Source of the DNA: DASRWI01 sp035654655
GTDB taxonomy: Bacteria > Bacteroidota > Ignavibacteria > Ignavibacteriales > Ignavibacteriaceae
Direction of reading: 5' to 3'
Length of the DNA: 64,000 bases
NCBI GenBank assembly: GCA_035654655.1
Contig: DASRWI010000001.1
Coordinates: 1-64,000, forward strand
Position numbers and translations under genes: made by a program
The notes under the pieces: model-generated
What the model was told of the DNA's origin: nothing
Database searches by the model: none
The model's input: the letters and a program-made list of their open reading frames with translations, nothing else
In this document: piece by piece, positions 34,124-44,186 of the stretch
How positions within the stretch are numbered: the stretch's first letter is position 1
Layout: each line of letters opens with the position of its first letter

Positions 34124-37100
34124 TTAGAACCTTTGTATTTGTTTTTGTGGTTGAATAATTGCGAACTTTAATACTTTTTGACCAAAGTTCGGTGAATCTA
34201 CTATAGCTAAGAACATACCTGACGCTACTCTCAAGTTATCTTCATTTAATAAGTTCCATTGTAAGAATGGAGATGTTAATGAAGATTTATCTGCAGTAGT
34301 TAATGTTCTAACTAATGTACCAGATAAGGTAAATATTCTAACCGTTACTTGTTCAGGTAAATTAGTAAATGTTACAAACGGTTCATCCGGATTTCCGGAA
34401 TTATAGCTTGTAGCAGGGTTATATGCGAATAATGGATTAGGGAATACATTAACCTTGTCAAACAAAGCTTTTTTCTGTGCATCTGTTAATGCGCCGCCAG
34501 CTAAAGTTGTTGCTGTATATGTATCTTTATCAGTATAAGGATATGCAGTAACAGGTATTGTTATCTTATCACCTTCTGACCAGAATGTTGGGTCGCCACC
34601 CTTCTTCTGTACACCAACTACATACATAGCATCAAACCAAGGAGATTTTGCAGTAGTAACTTGTTCAGCTGTTGCACCTGCTGTTGCTGGAATTGTCCAG
34701 CCTTTGTTTATATCAACAGTATTTTGAACAGTTGCATCTAAACCAACACCAGTATATTCAAGTTGTTGACCTGTTGGATCATAATCTGAATCAAATACTA
34801 TGATTACTTCACCAGATGCCAGTACTGAATCACCAGGATCCCATTCACCATCAGGTTTTCCACCAAACATATTGTTAGCTCTTTCAATAAAGCCAACTGC
34901 TAATTGTCTGGTTTCTCCATATGCTGAATCTACTACCCATGCAGTAAACGGAACATCTACAAATCCTTCACCAATTTTCTGGACACCAAGCGGAGTACCT
35001 TCTGTAGATGTTATAGCACCACCATATACATAAGTATTTCTTCTTGATAGTACAGTACCTTTTACTCCATTGATATATCTGTAAGCTTTACCACTATTAG
35101 GAGCAAATCTTATTTCAACTTTTCTCAATTTATCTGAAGTTATAGCTGAAGATCTAATTAAATTAGTTGAACCAAATACTGGATGAGGTCTTCCTTGAGG
35201 CATATCTTGACCTACATAGAAAACACCTAAACCATTTAATGCACTTGGATTGTCGCTCCATGTAAATGAATTGACAGCGTTTCCAATAGCTGGAACAATT
35301 GGTTTAACTTTAACCAAAATTCCTTCTACTGCTTTGCCGGCAAATTTTGTAGTATCAAAATCATAATTCTTTGATGAATCAATTAATACTGTACCTGTTG
35401 TTAAGTTCCTTAATCTCCAGAATGGAGTATAAAGTTGAGTAACAGGAGCTTGAGTATCTTTGAAGAATTCAACCTGATAATTATTTCCTGTTAATTGTGC
35501 TTTATCAACAACTAAGAAATTTACATCACCAGAAGCAGCACCAGTATTATGGTTAGTTACATTTGCTGTTGTGTTTGGAGAATAGATATCCTTACCCATT
35601 GTAACAATTACAATAGGAGTTTCTATCTCTTCAACACCACCGCCTAAATCTATATAATCATCAGCAAATGAGCGGTCATAAACTAATTGACCGGTAGAGT
35701 TGTAAACCGAACGATTATAGATTGCATTATGGTTCATTGTCCATTGAGTAACTGTAAAGTAATAATCTTTACCTTTAACTAATTGACCACCTGTAAATGC
35801 ATCTTGGCTAACTCTTAATTTAATTCTTCCTGTTTGAGGATCTGCGTATAAAACAGAATCTAATTGATTTTCTAAAGGAGATACAGGAATAGCTAAATCT
35901 TGTCCGCCATTAGCAACTCTTACATAAACATTATTTATAGAGTCTGCTAAATCGTAATAAGCAATAATCTTGGAATTTTCAACACCTTCAACTGTATTTA
36001 ATTTAACATTAGATAAGTATTGAGTTACATAAAAACCACCAACGGTTTTATTAACACCTAATACAGTATCCTGAGCATTATAAGTAAACTGTTGACTTGT
36101 ATTCCAATTTAAATCAATAAAATTCTCACCAGTTTCAGTTGTAATTTGTACTGGAGGAGGAGGAGGAGGTGAAGGGAAATTATTATCAAATATTATCTGA
36201 GCAATCTGGTCATTTTTCTTAGCTTCAGTTATACTTGTTAATGCATCTTGTCCTCTACCAACAACATATGCTGCAACTATTGTAACAGGTTTACCTTTTT
36301 CTAATTTAAAAGGACCTGTATTAGACATTTGACGTTGATCAGTTGCTACACTGTTTAACCAACCTATTTGTTGTACAGGGTCACCTGAATACCAGAATTT
36401 ATTATTTATTTGTGTACAAATGTTAGCAGGAGTAACTGTACCTAATCTCCAGGTACAAGGATCAAGTTGTTCACCTAATCTTGCAAGACCTAACATATAA
36501 TTTCTTGCTTCAACGTTTGTATTAGGGTCACCAAGTTGAACATCACTTTGTTGATAATGTACAAATGATGACATTCCCAAGTTCTTTGCACCAGGAAAAG
36601 ATTCAACGCCTCTTATCTGACCTCTAATATTATAAGCAGTATCAAGAGGAGTATCTACACCCTCATCATAAACGCCATTTCCATTTGCATCTGTAAATGT
36701 TTCACCAGGAATATAAGAAACAGGACCCTGGAAGAAATCAATTAAGAAACAAGGAGGTTTTGAACCAAAGTCATCATCCGGTCCATCATTATAAACAAAT
36801 CCTGAATTTAAACCTTCTGGATTATCAGGTTTGTTATATCCTGAATAATCTTGTCTTGTATCTGAACCAACTAAATCATCATAAGGATCACCTAAATCAG
36901 GATCTGCCCAAACACCGAAGTAAACTGAATCAAGAACATCAGCTACACTACCGGTATTTACTATTTGATAACGTACGAAGATCATATTACCAACAGCGCT
37001 CTTTGTAGCAAAAGCAAATACGGTTTGTCTAATTTCAATACCTTGAGGATCAACTGAATTAAATCTTCTTAATGCAGGATCTACGTTATCGAAATAAACA

Positions 37101-37675
37101 CACCATACAGTTTCATCACCAATAAGGTCAGGTCTGTCTTCAGTTTTATCCCATTTCCCATTTCCATTAGCATCAATAGGATTATAAACACCATCACCAT
37201 CGCCATCATAGAATTCGGCGCCTAAAGCAACAGCATCTTTCCAATCTATCCAACTTTTTGCAAAGTCACCATCTTTTTGAGCCACAACATACATTTGAGC
37301 TCTTGAATCATTCTGTCCAGTAGCCCAGGTGCCAGGGTTATAATCCTGAATTCTGGATGCAGATGCAACTGCGTTAGCCCAGTTACCATCACCATTCTTG
37401 CCGCTCAGAAAGAAACCACCGGAGAATAGAAATACTTTGCCATCTAACCTTCCACCGTCTCTACCATCAATAAGAACGTCAGCCATTACACCTGATCTAT
37501 TCATTGGAAGGTCAATATTGTTAATAAACATACGATAAGCATCACCTGCTTTATCGTTAGGTTTATTCATTCTTTTACCTTTACCGTCTCCCTCCTTAGC
37601 TAAAGCCAAGGACATAGAGAAAATAAGAAGTAAAACAACTGCCAGTATTTGAGTTATTAAATTCCTTTTTTTCAT
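34124..37675 (-). CDS. Very large secreted surface protein with probable T9SS sorting domain
   Basis: A 1183-residue exported protein with signal peptide (ending LALAK). Asp/Gly/Asn-rich stretches such as DGDGDGVYNPIDANGNGKWD and TDANGNGVYDEGVDTP look like calcium-binding loops. A Pro run (SPPPPPPVQ, around residue 515) separates the N-terminal half from fibronectin-III-like modules (ENFIDLNWNTS). The C-terminal ~90 residues have VFPNPLFAYNP and VRIFTLSGTLVRTL, then ASGMFLAIVDS and KFAIIQP: a sorting-domain-like ending that is divergent. Function unknown. Between the TonB receptor and PorV-like genes. Confidence 0.8.
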   Translation of the reverse strand: MKKRNLITQILAVVLLLIFSMSLALAKEGDGKGKRMNKPNDKAGDAYRMFINNIDLPMNRSGVMADVLIDGRDGGRLDGKVFLFSGGFFLSGKNGDGNWANAVASASRIQDYNPGTWATGQNDSRAQMYVVAQKDGDFAKSWIDWKDAVALGAEFYDGDGDGVYNPIDANGNGKWDKTEDRPDLIGDETVWCVYFDNVDPALRRFNSVDPQGIEIRQTVFAFATKSAVGNMIFVRYQIVNTGSVADVLDSVYFGVWADPDLGDPYDDLVGSDTRQDYSGYNKPDNPEGLNSGFVYNDGPDDDFGSKPPCFLIDFFQGPVSYIPGETFTDANGNGVYDEGVDTPLDTAYNIRGQIRGVESFPGAKNLGMSSFVHYQQSDVQLGDPNTNVEARNYMLGLARLGEQLDPCTWRLGTVTPANICTQINNKFWYSGDPVQQIGWLNSVATDQRQMSNTGPFKLEKGKPVTIVAAYVVGRGQDALTSITEAKKNDQIAQIIFDNNFPSPPPPPPVQITTETGENFIDLNWNTSQQFTYNAQDTVLGVNKTVGGFYVTQYLSNVKLNTVEGVENSKIIAYYDLADSINNVYVRVANGGQDLAIPVSPLENQLDSVLYADPQTGRIKLRVSQDAFTGGQLVKGKDYYFTVTQWTMNHNAIYNRSVYNSTGQLVYDRSFADDYIDLGGGVEEIETPIVIVTMGKDIYSPNTTANVTNHNTGAASGDVNFLVVDKAQLTGNNYQVEFFKDTQAPVTQLYTPFWRLRNLTTGTVLIDSSKNYDFDTTKFAGKAVEGILVKVKPIVPAIGNAVNSFTWSDNPSALNGLGVFYVGQDMPQGRPHPVFGSTNLIRSSAITSDKLRKVEIRFAPNSGKAYRYINGVKGTVLSRRNTYVYGGAITSTEGTPLGVQKIGEGFVDVPFTAWVVDSAYGETRQLAVGFIERANNMFGGKPDGEWDPGDSVLASGEVIIVFDSDYDPTGQQLEYTGVGLDATVQNTVDINKGWTIPATAGATAEQVTTAKSPWFDAMYVVGVQKKGGDPTFWSEGDKITIPVTAYPYTDKDTYTATTLAGGALTDAQKKALFDKVNVFPNPLFAYNPATSYNSGNPDEPFVTFTNLPEQVTVRIFTLSGTLVRTLTTADKSSLTSPFLQWNLLNEDNLRVASGMFLAIVDSPNFGQKVLKFAIIQPQKQIQRF

Positions 37676-37712
37676 ATTTTTTTCCTTTATAATTATTTCC
37701 CTCTCCTAATAA

Positions 37713-40529
37713 TTAAAGTTGAATATTAGTGAAGTTTATTTTCAAGCCTAATCTTATAAGTCTTGGAATACCAAAGTTAAATGGTGTTTTTTCAAATGAC
37801 TCATAATCAGCTCTCTTACCTTCTGACCAGGTCTTACCTTCTATTGTGCTTAAGAAACCGGTTGTATAAGGGCTTCCGGTTGATCTGTAAACACTAACTG
37901 GGTTGTCAGCATCAAATAAGTTTTGAACCCAAACGTAAGGTGTAATGAATAAATTGCTGAAAGCAAATGACTTCTCTAATTTAAAATCAACTCTAAAGTT
38001 TCCAGGTCCGTAAACTGAATTTACATATCCTCTGGTTTCACCATAATTGGTATAACCAGCTATTAAGTTCTGATCTGATACTGGTGTATAAGGTCTTCCT
38101 GATGCAAATGAAACTAATATGTTAGCATTTGTTAATTCTAATAATCCTAAATTATCTTTTGGAACATAGAAATCAAGATTAATAACACCTGTATGTCTTT
38201 GATCGAAATCTAATGGAGCAATAACTTTAGGAATTTCACCGTTTGTGTTTCTGAATGCAGCAACAAATGATGAACTGGTTGATGAACCGGTTCCTTCAGC
38301 TATTGAATATGTATAGTCTACAGCTAAGGAGAAATAACTTACTCTGGAAATATCTAAAGCTAAAGACATACCCTTAATAGTACCAAAATCTGTATTAGTT
38401 GGAGTAATGTACTTTAAGGTTTGACCGCCTTCTTGTCTTTGGAAAAATACTACTGCACTATTTAATAAGCCTTCAGTATTTTTGTAGAAAGCAGTAATGT
38501 TTATTGCAGCCATATTACTAATAACTTGTCTGAAACCTACTTCGTATTGAGTTGTAACTTCACTCTTAATATGACCTGTATTTAAGTTCCAGTTATTATC
38601 TGTAACTAAAAAGTTTAAATCATATATAGTAGTATATAAGTTATTTAATGGAGGCTGTTGAATGAATTTACCATACTGTGCATGGAATACAGTTGTTGCA
38701 GTTATAGGGAATCCTAAACCAATTCTTGGTGATATATAAAATTCAGCTTTTTTCTTTACGAAATCTGCTGCATCATATGCATTAGGATCACCATATGCGT
38801 ATGGCAATATTGGATTTTTAATAATATCTGCTTTTGTATCAAAGTAATCAAATCTGACACCAAGATTCAAAACGATATCACTTAATTCAAATCTATCTTG
38901 AACATAACCGTAAGCTAAGAATGGTGTTTTGGGTTCAAATTCACCACTACCTGTAGCAGTTGTATTTTTTCCGGTTATATCATAACCAAATGCTGTTGGC
39001 TGCATTCTTCTGAATTTTTCATCTTCAGGAACGTTTGCTAAATTATCTGCAGCTAAACCAACAGGACCAATTTGATATACTCTTAAAATATTATACTGAG
39101 CACCACCACCTATTTCTAATAAGTGATTTTCAACCTGACTTGTAAAATCAAGGTCAGCGCTCATTGTATTGTTATTTGTTTTTCCATAGAAGTTGTTTAC
39201 TCTGCCAAATGAATTGAAAATACCATATTGGTCAGTAGTAACAACAGAACCATTACCATTAGGAAGTACAACACCTAATTTATCAAAGTTTGCTTTAGCA
39301 CTTCCATATGAGTATAAATCATCAAACCATACACCATCGCCTTGAACTTCATCAAATATTCTGTAACCTAAGTTTAAATTCCAGAATGAACTTGCTGAGA
39401 AGTTCTGAGAAATTCTTGCACTTAATGATGTATTGTTTCTTTCTATTCTAGGATTGTGAATAGAATTACTTTTTTGATATGCGTGAACATATCCTCTGTA
39501 ATTACGCTCGTTAATGTTAGCACCTAACTTAACCTGAAAATCACCAATGTTATGATTAGTTCTGAATGTATATCTCCAAACATTAGAACCATTATTATCT
39601 AAGTGATCTTGACTTCTTACAACATCGGAATTAAAAGAAACACCAATAGAGTGTGGGTCCGCATCAAGGAACCATCCTCTTTCAGCGGATGCAAAGAATG
39701 TATGATTAGAATTACCAGGGATAATAGGACCGCTTAGGTTCATTGTATAAAGGTTGTATCCATAATTATCTGTAAAAGAAGATGTTACAACATCTCCAAA
39801 CACTGAATAAGTAGGATCACCTGTTTTAGTGGTAACACTGATAATACCTGACTGTGCTTGTCCATATTTTGCTTCGTAACCACCAATCTGGAATGATAGC
39901 TGTTCGATTGCAGAGTTACTTAACTGTGAATAGTTTGAACCTGAATAAACGTCATTCTGAGGAACACCATCAACGATGTATAGAACTTCGTTTCCTCTAC
40001 CACCTCTAACGTTAATTTCAGCATTACCTTCAGCACCACCACTACCTTCAGATATTACAACACCTGCCTGTAAGGATGCTAATTGTTCAACACCTTTAAC
40101 AGGAAGTCTGTTAATTTCTTCAGCATCAATAACTTTTGTAGTGTTAGTTGATTTTTCTTCAAAGAATTTTCTTTCCTGAACTACTACTTCAGGCAGTGTA
40201 AAATCTGTTGTTAGCTGAATATTTAAATCATAAGTAATACCAGCAACAACTCTAACTTCTTTAATTGTTTTGTTGGCATAACCTATGTAACTAGCTCTTA
40301 CTTCATATGTACCTGGCGAAACGTTAAGGATAACATAGTTACCATCAACCCCTGATGCAGCACCTAGATTAGTATTTACTAATACTATGTTTGCTCCAAT
40401 CAATGGTTCTCCGGTAGCTTCATCAGTTACCTTACCGCTTATTTTACCCACACCGGCTTGACCGAATAATGGAGTATATGCTAGGAATAGAAGTACGATT
40501 ACCAAAAATTTTGTAATCAAATTTTTCAT
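37713..40529 (-). CDS. TonB-dependent receptor with carboxypeptidase-like regulatory domain
   Basis: A 938-residue outer-membrane receptor. After the signal peptide (ending PLFGQ) comes a CarboxypepD_reg-like domain (about 25-110: ISGKVTDEATGEPLIGANIV...GNYVILNVSPGTYEVRASYIGY), then a plug domain with INVRGGRGNEVLYIVDGVPQND and EVKYG-like GYEAKYGQAQSGIISVTTKTG, then a 22-stranded barrel ending in RLGLKINFTN. Ligand unknown. There is no SusD partner, so it is not a classical SusCD pair; it heads the unit with the large secreted protein and the PorV-like protein. Confidence 0.92.
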   Translation of the reverse strand: MKNLITKFLVIVLLFLAYTPLFGQAGVGKISGKVTDEATGEPLIGANIVLVNTNLGAASGVDGNYVILNVSPGTYEVRASYIGYANKTIKEVRVVAGITYDLNIQLTTDFTLPEVVVQERKFFEEKSTNTTKVIDAEEINRLPVKGVEQLASLQAGVVISEGSGGAEGNAEINVRGGRGNEVLYIVDGVPQNDVYSGSNYSQLSNSAIEQLSFQIGGYEAKYGQAQSGIISVTTKTGDPTYSVFGDVVTSSFTDNYGYNLYTMNLSGPIIPGNSNHTFFASAERGWFLDADPHSIGVSFNSDVVRSQDHLDNNGSNVWRYTFRTNHNIGDFQVKLGANINERNYRGYVHAYQKSNSIHNPRIERNNTSLSARISQNFSASSFWNLNLGYRIFDEVQGDGVWFDDLYSYGSAKANFDKLGVVLPNGNGSVVTTDQYGIFNSFGRVNNFYGKTNNNTMSADLDFTSQVENHLLEIGGGAQYNILRVYQIGPVGLAADNLANVPEDEKFRRMQPTAFGYDITGKNTTATGSGEFEPKTPFLAYGYVQDRFELSDIVLNLGVRFDYFDTKADIIKNPILPYAYGDPNAYDAADFVKKKAEFYISPRIGLGFPITATTVFHAQYGKFIQQPPLNNLYTTIYDLNFLVTDNNWNLNTGHIKSEVTTQYEVGFRQVISNMAAINITAFYKNTEGLLNSAVVFFQRQEGGQTLKYITPTNTDFGTIKGMSLALDISRVSYFSLAVDYTYSIAEGTGSSTSSSFVAAFRNTNGEIPKVIAPLDFDQRHTGVINLDFYVPKDNLGLLELTNANILVSFASGRPYTPVSDQNLIAGYTNYGETRGYVNSVYGPGNFRVDFKLEKSFAFSNLFITPYVWVQNLFDADNPVSVYRSTGSPYTTGFLSTIEGKTWSEGKRADYESFEKTPFNFGIPRLIRLGLKINFTNIQL

Positions 40530-40834
40530 CTCTTCTCCACCACGTTGTTAATTAATTTATAGAAAATTCCTATACCTTTAAATTAAGATATTTCCGTAAA
40601 AAAACAATAAAAAAAAATAATTTTCAAGTACTAATTATCTTCTTATGTCTTAAGATTGATACGTACTTAATTTTTACTTATTTATATCATTAGTAAAGGG
40701 AGTTGTAATATATAAAAATATATTGGAATAAAGTTTTTTATTTTATAAGAATAATATTTTTTTTTAGTACTTTATCAATTCTTAATTTATCTTGTCATCA
40801 AATCTTATTTGAAAAATATTTTCAAACAGCATTT
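40530..40834. other. AT-rich upstream region of the TonB receptor unit
   Basis: Part of the longest gene-free stretch in the window (40530-40914). It has no credible ORF and no clear structured RNA; the rest of the stretch is a terminator for the gene on its right. It should contain the promoter of the receptor gene, reading leftwards from about 40560-40800, but I see no confident -33/-7 pair. Weak symmetric pieces (for example ATCTT/AAGAT near 40635-40655) are within chance for such AT-rich sequence. Confidence 0.5.
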
Positions 40835-40874
40835 AAAAAAAAGGGCGGATTACTTATTGATAAGAAATCCGCCC
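40835..40874 (-). terminator. Strong terminator after the Asp-box protein gene
   Basis: Stem GGGCGGATT (40843-40851) / AATCCGCCC (40866-40874), continued after one mismatch by CTTAT/ATAAG with a TG tip, about 14 pairs in all. The minus strand runs into eight T residues (40842-40835). It lies 40 bases after the stop of the gene at 40915. Confidence 0.93.
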
Positions 40875-40914
40875 GGAGAAACTTAAGAAATTGTTTTCTT
40901 CAAAATATTAAGTT

Positions 40915-42702
40915 TTACTTTAATAACATCATTTTCTTTGATTCAGAGAAATTACCAGCATTGATTGTATAGATATACATACCTGTTGATAATTTTGAAG
41001 CATCAAAAGTAACTTGATGACTTCCAGCTTCCTGAACTCCATTTAATAATGTTGCAACTTCTCTTCCTAACATATCAAATACTTTTAAAGTTACATTGCT
41101 TCTTTCAGCAATTGAGAACTTTATTAAAGTAGATGGGTTGAAAGGATTTGGATAATTTTGTTGTAATTCAAAGTTATTTACTGTGATATTATCATTTACA
41201 CCAGTTGGTTTAGGAACTGTTACTGTTTTGTAAATTATCGGTTCGTCACCGGTAGCGCCTTCACCAAATACAAATACGCCAGTGTGTGCATCAGCTAAGT
41301 AAACTGAATGAGCTGTATAATTTGCACCATCATCAGTTAAATACTGAGCAACGTTTGCAAAAACTTCATCAACATTCTTGTTTCCTTCTAATACAGTAGC
41401 TGGGGTCCAGGTAGCACCACCATCAAGTGACCAGCAATGATATGTATCGTGTCTGTAGAAACCACCAGTTGTATCTAACTGGTTATTTGTGAATTGAGGG
41501 CCTGAGAACTGTACATATATAACTTGACCATCTTCACTTATTGATATAGATGGATATCCGAAACCAATTCCATTACCAGGATATAAATCAGCAATTGCCT
41601 GATTTTCATCTAATGCAGGAAGGGTTAAAGAAGTCCATTTATTTGATACTGAATTCCAATAAATAATAGGGAATTTATATCCATTTGATGAATCGTGAGC
41701 TGGTGTGAATGTTAATCCATAACCATTAGCAACAACGTGTAAAACACCTGTATTAGTAATAGCCATATCAATTTGTCCAAAGTTTTCAATCAATGGAGCA
41801 AAGTCTGGATAACCTTGAACTAAACCAATAACACCATCAGCTTCAATTCTTTTGTCTGTCCAGGTAGTACCGGCATCACTGGAAATAACAGCAAATACGT
41901 TATCTGCTGAATCTTCTGGAACGCCATTGTAAACATGCATATTATCGCCAGCTGAGTTAGCACCAAAATAAACTAAATATTGTTCGTTTGGAGATTTTGC
42001 TATACCCATTTCTGTTGTTCCATTTGCTGCCCACATAAAACTACGAGTAGAAATAGAATCCCAATTTACAAATGTAAGACCTAAGTCTTCAGTTTTGAAA
42101 AATTGGAATTGGTCTCTTCCTGCAGTAGTGTTACCTGAACTTGCTAAGAAAATATTTGGACCTGACCATCTTAATGAAGGATCAAGACCTGGGCTGAATT
42201 GAGAAATAGAAAATTGAGCACCTGTTGGATCCCAAATAGCTAATCTATCAGGAGTATGACCAACTAAAGCAACAGTACCAGCTAAGTCACCGGTTAAAGA
42301 AACATCGATATCAGGGAAACCTGAACCAGCAGCACCACCAAATACAGATACTTGTGTGTATGCATTGCTTGCATTCAAATAAGTAAATACAACTTGTCTG
42401 TTAGCAGAACCGCCATATGGTCTAAACATATTAGCAAAATATGGTTGACCTTGATAAGTAACTACTTGTTTTCTTAACATACTATTTGTAAAATAGTCGT
42501 ATGTGGTTGTTCCAAGAGTATCACCTACAGTAGGATTGAAAAATTTAGGTGTATAGTTATAATCTGTACCACCAGTATATTTATTTTCATTGTCCTGAGT
42601 AAGAACTACTTTGTTATGTACCTTTACAGAACTTGTCTGTGCAAAAGTAACTCCAACAATCACTAACAAGAGAACGGATAGAGTAACAATTTTCTTTAGC
42701 AT
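40915..42702 (-). CDS. Secreted Asp-box (BNR-like) protein with T9SS sorting domain
   Basis: A 595-residue exported protein with signal peptide (ending GVTFAQ). It has several Asp-box-like motifs of beta-propellers (SSDAGTTWTDKRIE, SLDGGATWTPATVLE), suggesting a sialidase-like fold, but no Arg triad of a sialidase could be traced. The C-terminal ~85 residues are a type A sorting domain: QQNYPNPFNPSTLIKFSIAE, then STGMYIYTINAG and MMLLK. Expected at the cell surface. Stands alone between a strong terminator and the trxA gene. Confidence 0.85.
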   Translation of the reverse strand: MLKKIVTLSVLLLVIVGVTFAQTSSVKVHNKVVLTQDNENKYTGGTDYNYTPKFFNPTVGDTLGTTTYDYFTNSMLRKQVVTYQGQPYFANMFRPYGGSANRQVVFTYLNASNAYTQVSVFGGAAGSGFPDIDVSLTGDLAGTVALVGHTPDRLAIWDPTGAQFSISQFSPGLDPSLRWSGPNIFLASSGNTTAGRDQFQFFKTEDLGLTFVNWDSISTRSFMWAANGTTEMGIAKSPNEQYLVYFGANSAGDNMHVYNGVPEDSADNVFAVISSDAGTTWTDKRIEADGVIGLVQGYPDFAPLIENFGQIDMAITNTGVLHVVANGYGLTFTPAHDSSNGYKFPIIYWNSVSNKWTSLTLPALDENQAIADLYPGNGIGFGYPSISISEDGQVIYVQFSGPQFTNNQLDTTGGFYRHDTYHCWSLDGGATWTPATVLEGNKNVDEVFANVAQYLTDDGANYTAHSVYLADAHTGVFVFGEGATGDEPIIYKTVTVPKPTGVNDNITVNNFELQQNYPNPFNPSTLIKFSIAERSNVTLKVFDMLGREVATLLNGVQEAGSHQVTFDASKLSTGMYIYTINAGNFSESKKMMLLK

Positions 42703-42841
42703 AATGCTCTCCTTAAATGTGGATTAATAAATTATTTAACAAAACACAATCGATAATAATTCAAGATTAAATTATTGTTAAATCTACGTAACTCGCAAAA
42801 TATAATAATAGATTTTTTTTGTCAAGTTCTTTTTAACCATT

Positions 42842-42864
42842 AATTGTAATTATTATATACAATT
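42842..42864. promoter_or_regulatory. Interrupted palindrome upstream of the Asp-box protein gene
   Basis: Arms AATTGTA (42842-42848) and TACAATT (42858-42864) with a 9-base spacer, about 140 bases upstream of the start at 42702 and within the gap after trxA. Could be an operator; no cognate regulator is known and the region is AT-rich, so support is weak. Confidence 0.25.
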
Positions 42865-42916
42865 AGCTATAATATTATGCCCTACTTTAAATAACTATGA
42901 TGCTAATCATCCTGTT

Positions 42917-43237
42917 TTAAAGTACGGAATTAATTTTTTGAACAAGATAATTTTTTGGAACGGCTCCAATTATTGTATCTTTTATTTCCCCATTCTTAAA
43001 TAATAATAATGTTGGTATGCTTCTTACACCATATTTTATTGATGCATTTTGATTTTCATCTACATCAAGTTTACCAACTTTTATTTTCCCTTGATATTCA
43101 ACTGCAAGTTCTTCTACAATTGGTGCTATCATTCTGCATGGACCGCACCATACAGCCCAAAAATCAATTAGTACAGGAATGTTTGATTGTATTACTTCGT
43201 TTTCAAAATTCTGATCTGTAATAGTAATAGGTTTCAT
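42917..43237 (-). CDS. trxA: Thioredoxin
   Basis: A 106-residue disulfide reductase. Active site WAVWCGPCRM (Cys31, Cys34) and the cis-Pro motif in YGVRSIPTLLLFKNGE are complete. The usual Ala after the first Trp is followed by Val (WAVWC rather than WAPWC or WAEWC), a mild variation. Cytoplasmic: there is no signal peptide. About 40 bases downstream of the FabI-like gene on the same strand. Confidence 0.96.
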   Translation of the reverse strand: MKPITITDQNFENEVIQSNIPVLIDFWAVWCGPCRMIAPIVEELAVEYQGKIKVGKLDVDENQNASIKYGVRSIPTLLLFKNGEIKDTIIGAVPKNYLVQKINSVL

Positions 43238-43278
43238 ATCTCTTTCTAAATTTTAACTATAAATTTAATAAATATTTT

Positions 43279-44112
43279 TTATTCCCAAACTTTTAGAGGT
43301 TCACCTTGACCCACATAACTAACAATATCTTCACCACCATCAGCGTGAACCAAGCCTCCTGAAATCCATTGTCCCCCTTCTCTGCATAATAATGCTATAA
43401 CGTTAGCAACATCTTGCGGTGTGGTTAATCTTTTATTTGGATTTTTTCTTTTTGCAACTTCAATCATTGGTACACTGCCGGGAATTTTTCTTAAAGCAGG
43501 TGTATCTGTTACTCCAGCCATAATTGCATTAACTGCAATTTGGTAATCTCCTAATTCATAAGCTAATTGTCTTACGTGAGATTCAAGAGAAGCTTTCGCT
43601 GCTGATACTGCACCATAGAAAGGAATTATAGTATGACTTCCTGAACTGGTCATTGCAAATATTCTCCCCTTCTTTGCAAATAATCCATTTGAAATTAAAT
43701 CCTGAGTCCAATAAACCAGTGAGTGAGCCATTACATCAAGTGTCATTTCCATTTGAGATTTTGTTAAACCTTGTTCTCCTTTATGAGGAATGAACGCCTT
43801 TAGTGCTCCAAATGCTAATGAATGCATTAATATCTTTATGGCAGGTCTATGAAATTTTTCTTTAAGTTCAGCTATAATTTCTTCGCGCTTTGCCTGGTCA
43901 GCCGCATTAACATTAAAAAACATGGATTGAGAACCATTTGCTGTAATTTGCTTTCTTATTCTATCAACATTCGGGATTGTTGCTTGTCTATCTAAATGAA
44001 CGCCAATAATATTATAACCATCTTCAGATAATTTAAGCGATGTTGCTTCTCCAAAACCTGATGAAGCTCCTAATACTAATGCCCAGTATTGACGATTCTC
44101 GTTTACATCCAT
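43279..44112 (-). CDS. FabI-like enoyl-ACP reductase (SDR family)
   Basis: A 277-residue NAD(P)H-dependent oxidoreductase. The nucleotide motif is GASSGFG (residues 15-21), like classical SDRs, but the catalytic spacing is Tyr166-x6-Lys173 in FYGAVSAAKASLESHVRQLA, as in enoyl-ACP reductases FabI and FabL rather than the Tyr-x3-Lys of other SDRs. The end WISGGLVHADGGEDI is also FabI-like. It probably reduces enoyl-ACP in fatty acid synthesis, but a relative acting on another substrate is possible. No other fab genes adjoin; accA is about 7 kb away on the same strand. Confidence 0.75.
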   Translation of the reverse strand: MDVNENRQYWALVLGASSGFGEATSLKLSEDGYNIIGVHLDRQATIPNVDRIRKQITANGSQSMFFNVNAADQAKREEIIAELKEKFHRPAIKILMHSLAFGALKAFIPHKGEQGLTKSQMEMTLDVMAHSLVYWTQDLISNGLFAKKGRIFAMTSSGSHTIIPFYGAVSAAKASLESHVRQLAYELGDYQIAVNAIMAGVTDTPALRKIPGSVPMIEVAKRKNPNKRLTTPQDVANVIALLCREGGQWISGGLVHADGGEDIVSYVGQGEPLKVWE

Positions 44113-44186
44113 TAATCTTTTCCTATTTTTTTTAATCTTATTGTAAATTATAATAAAATGATATTAGTAATACAAACTCACATTTA

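Noticed and set aside
36153..36169. GGA-rich simple repeat, possible microsatellite or regulatory repeat
   Set aside because: It is the antisense of a run of proline codons (PPPPPP linker) inside the 1183-residue protein gene.
36697..37008. 103-residue plus-strand ORF
   Set aside because: Antisense to the large secreted protein gene; Gln/His-rich composition is a by-product of the opposite-strand codons.
40530..40914. Structured RNA or riboswitch in the longest intergenic gap
   Set aside because: Apart from the terminator at 40835-40874 only weak AT-rich pairings are visible and no known riboswitch core was recognised.
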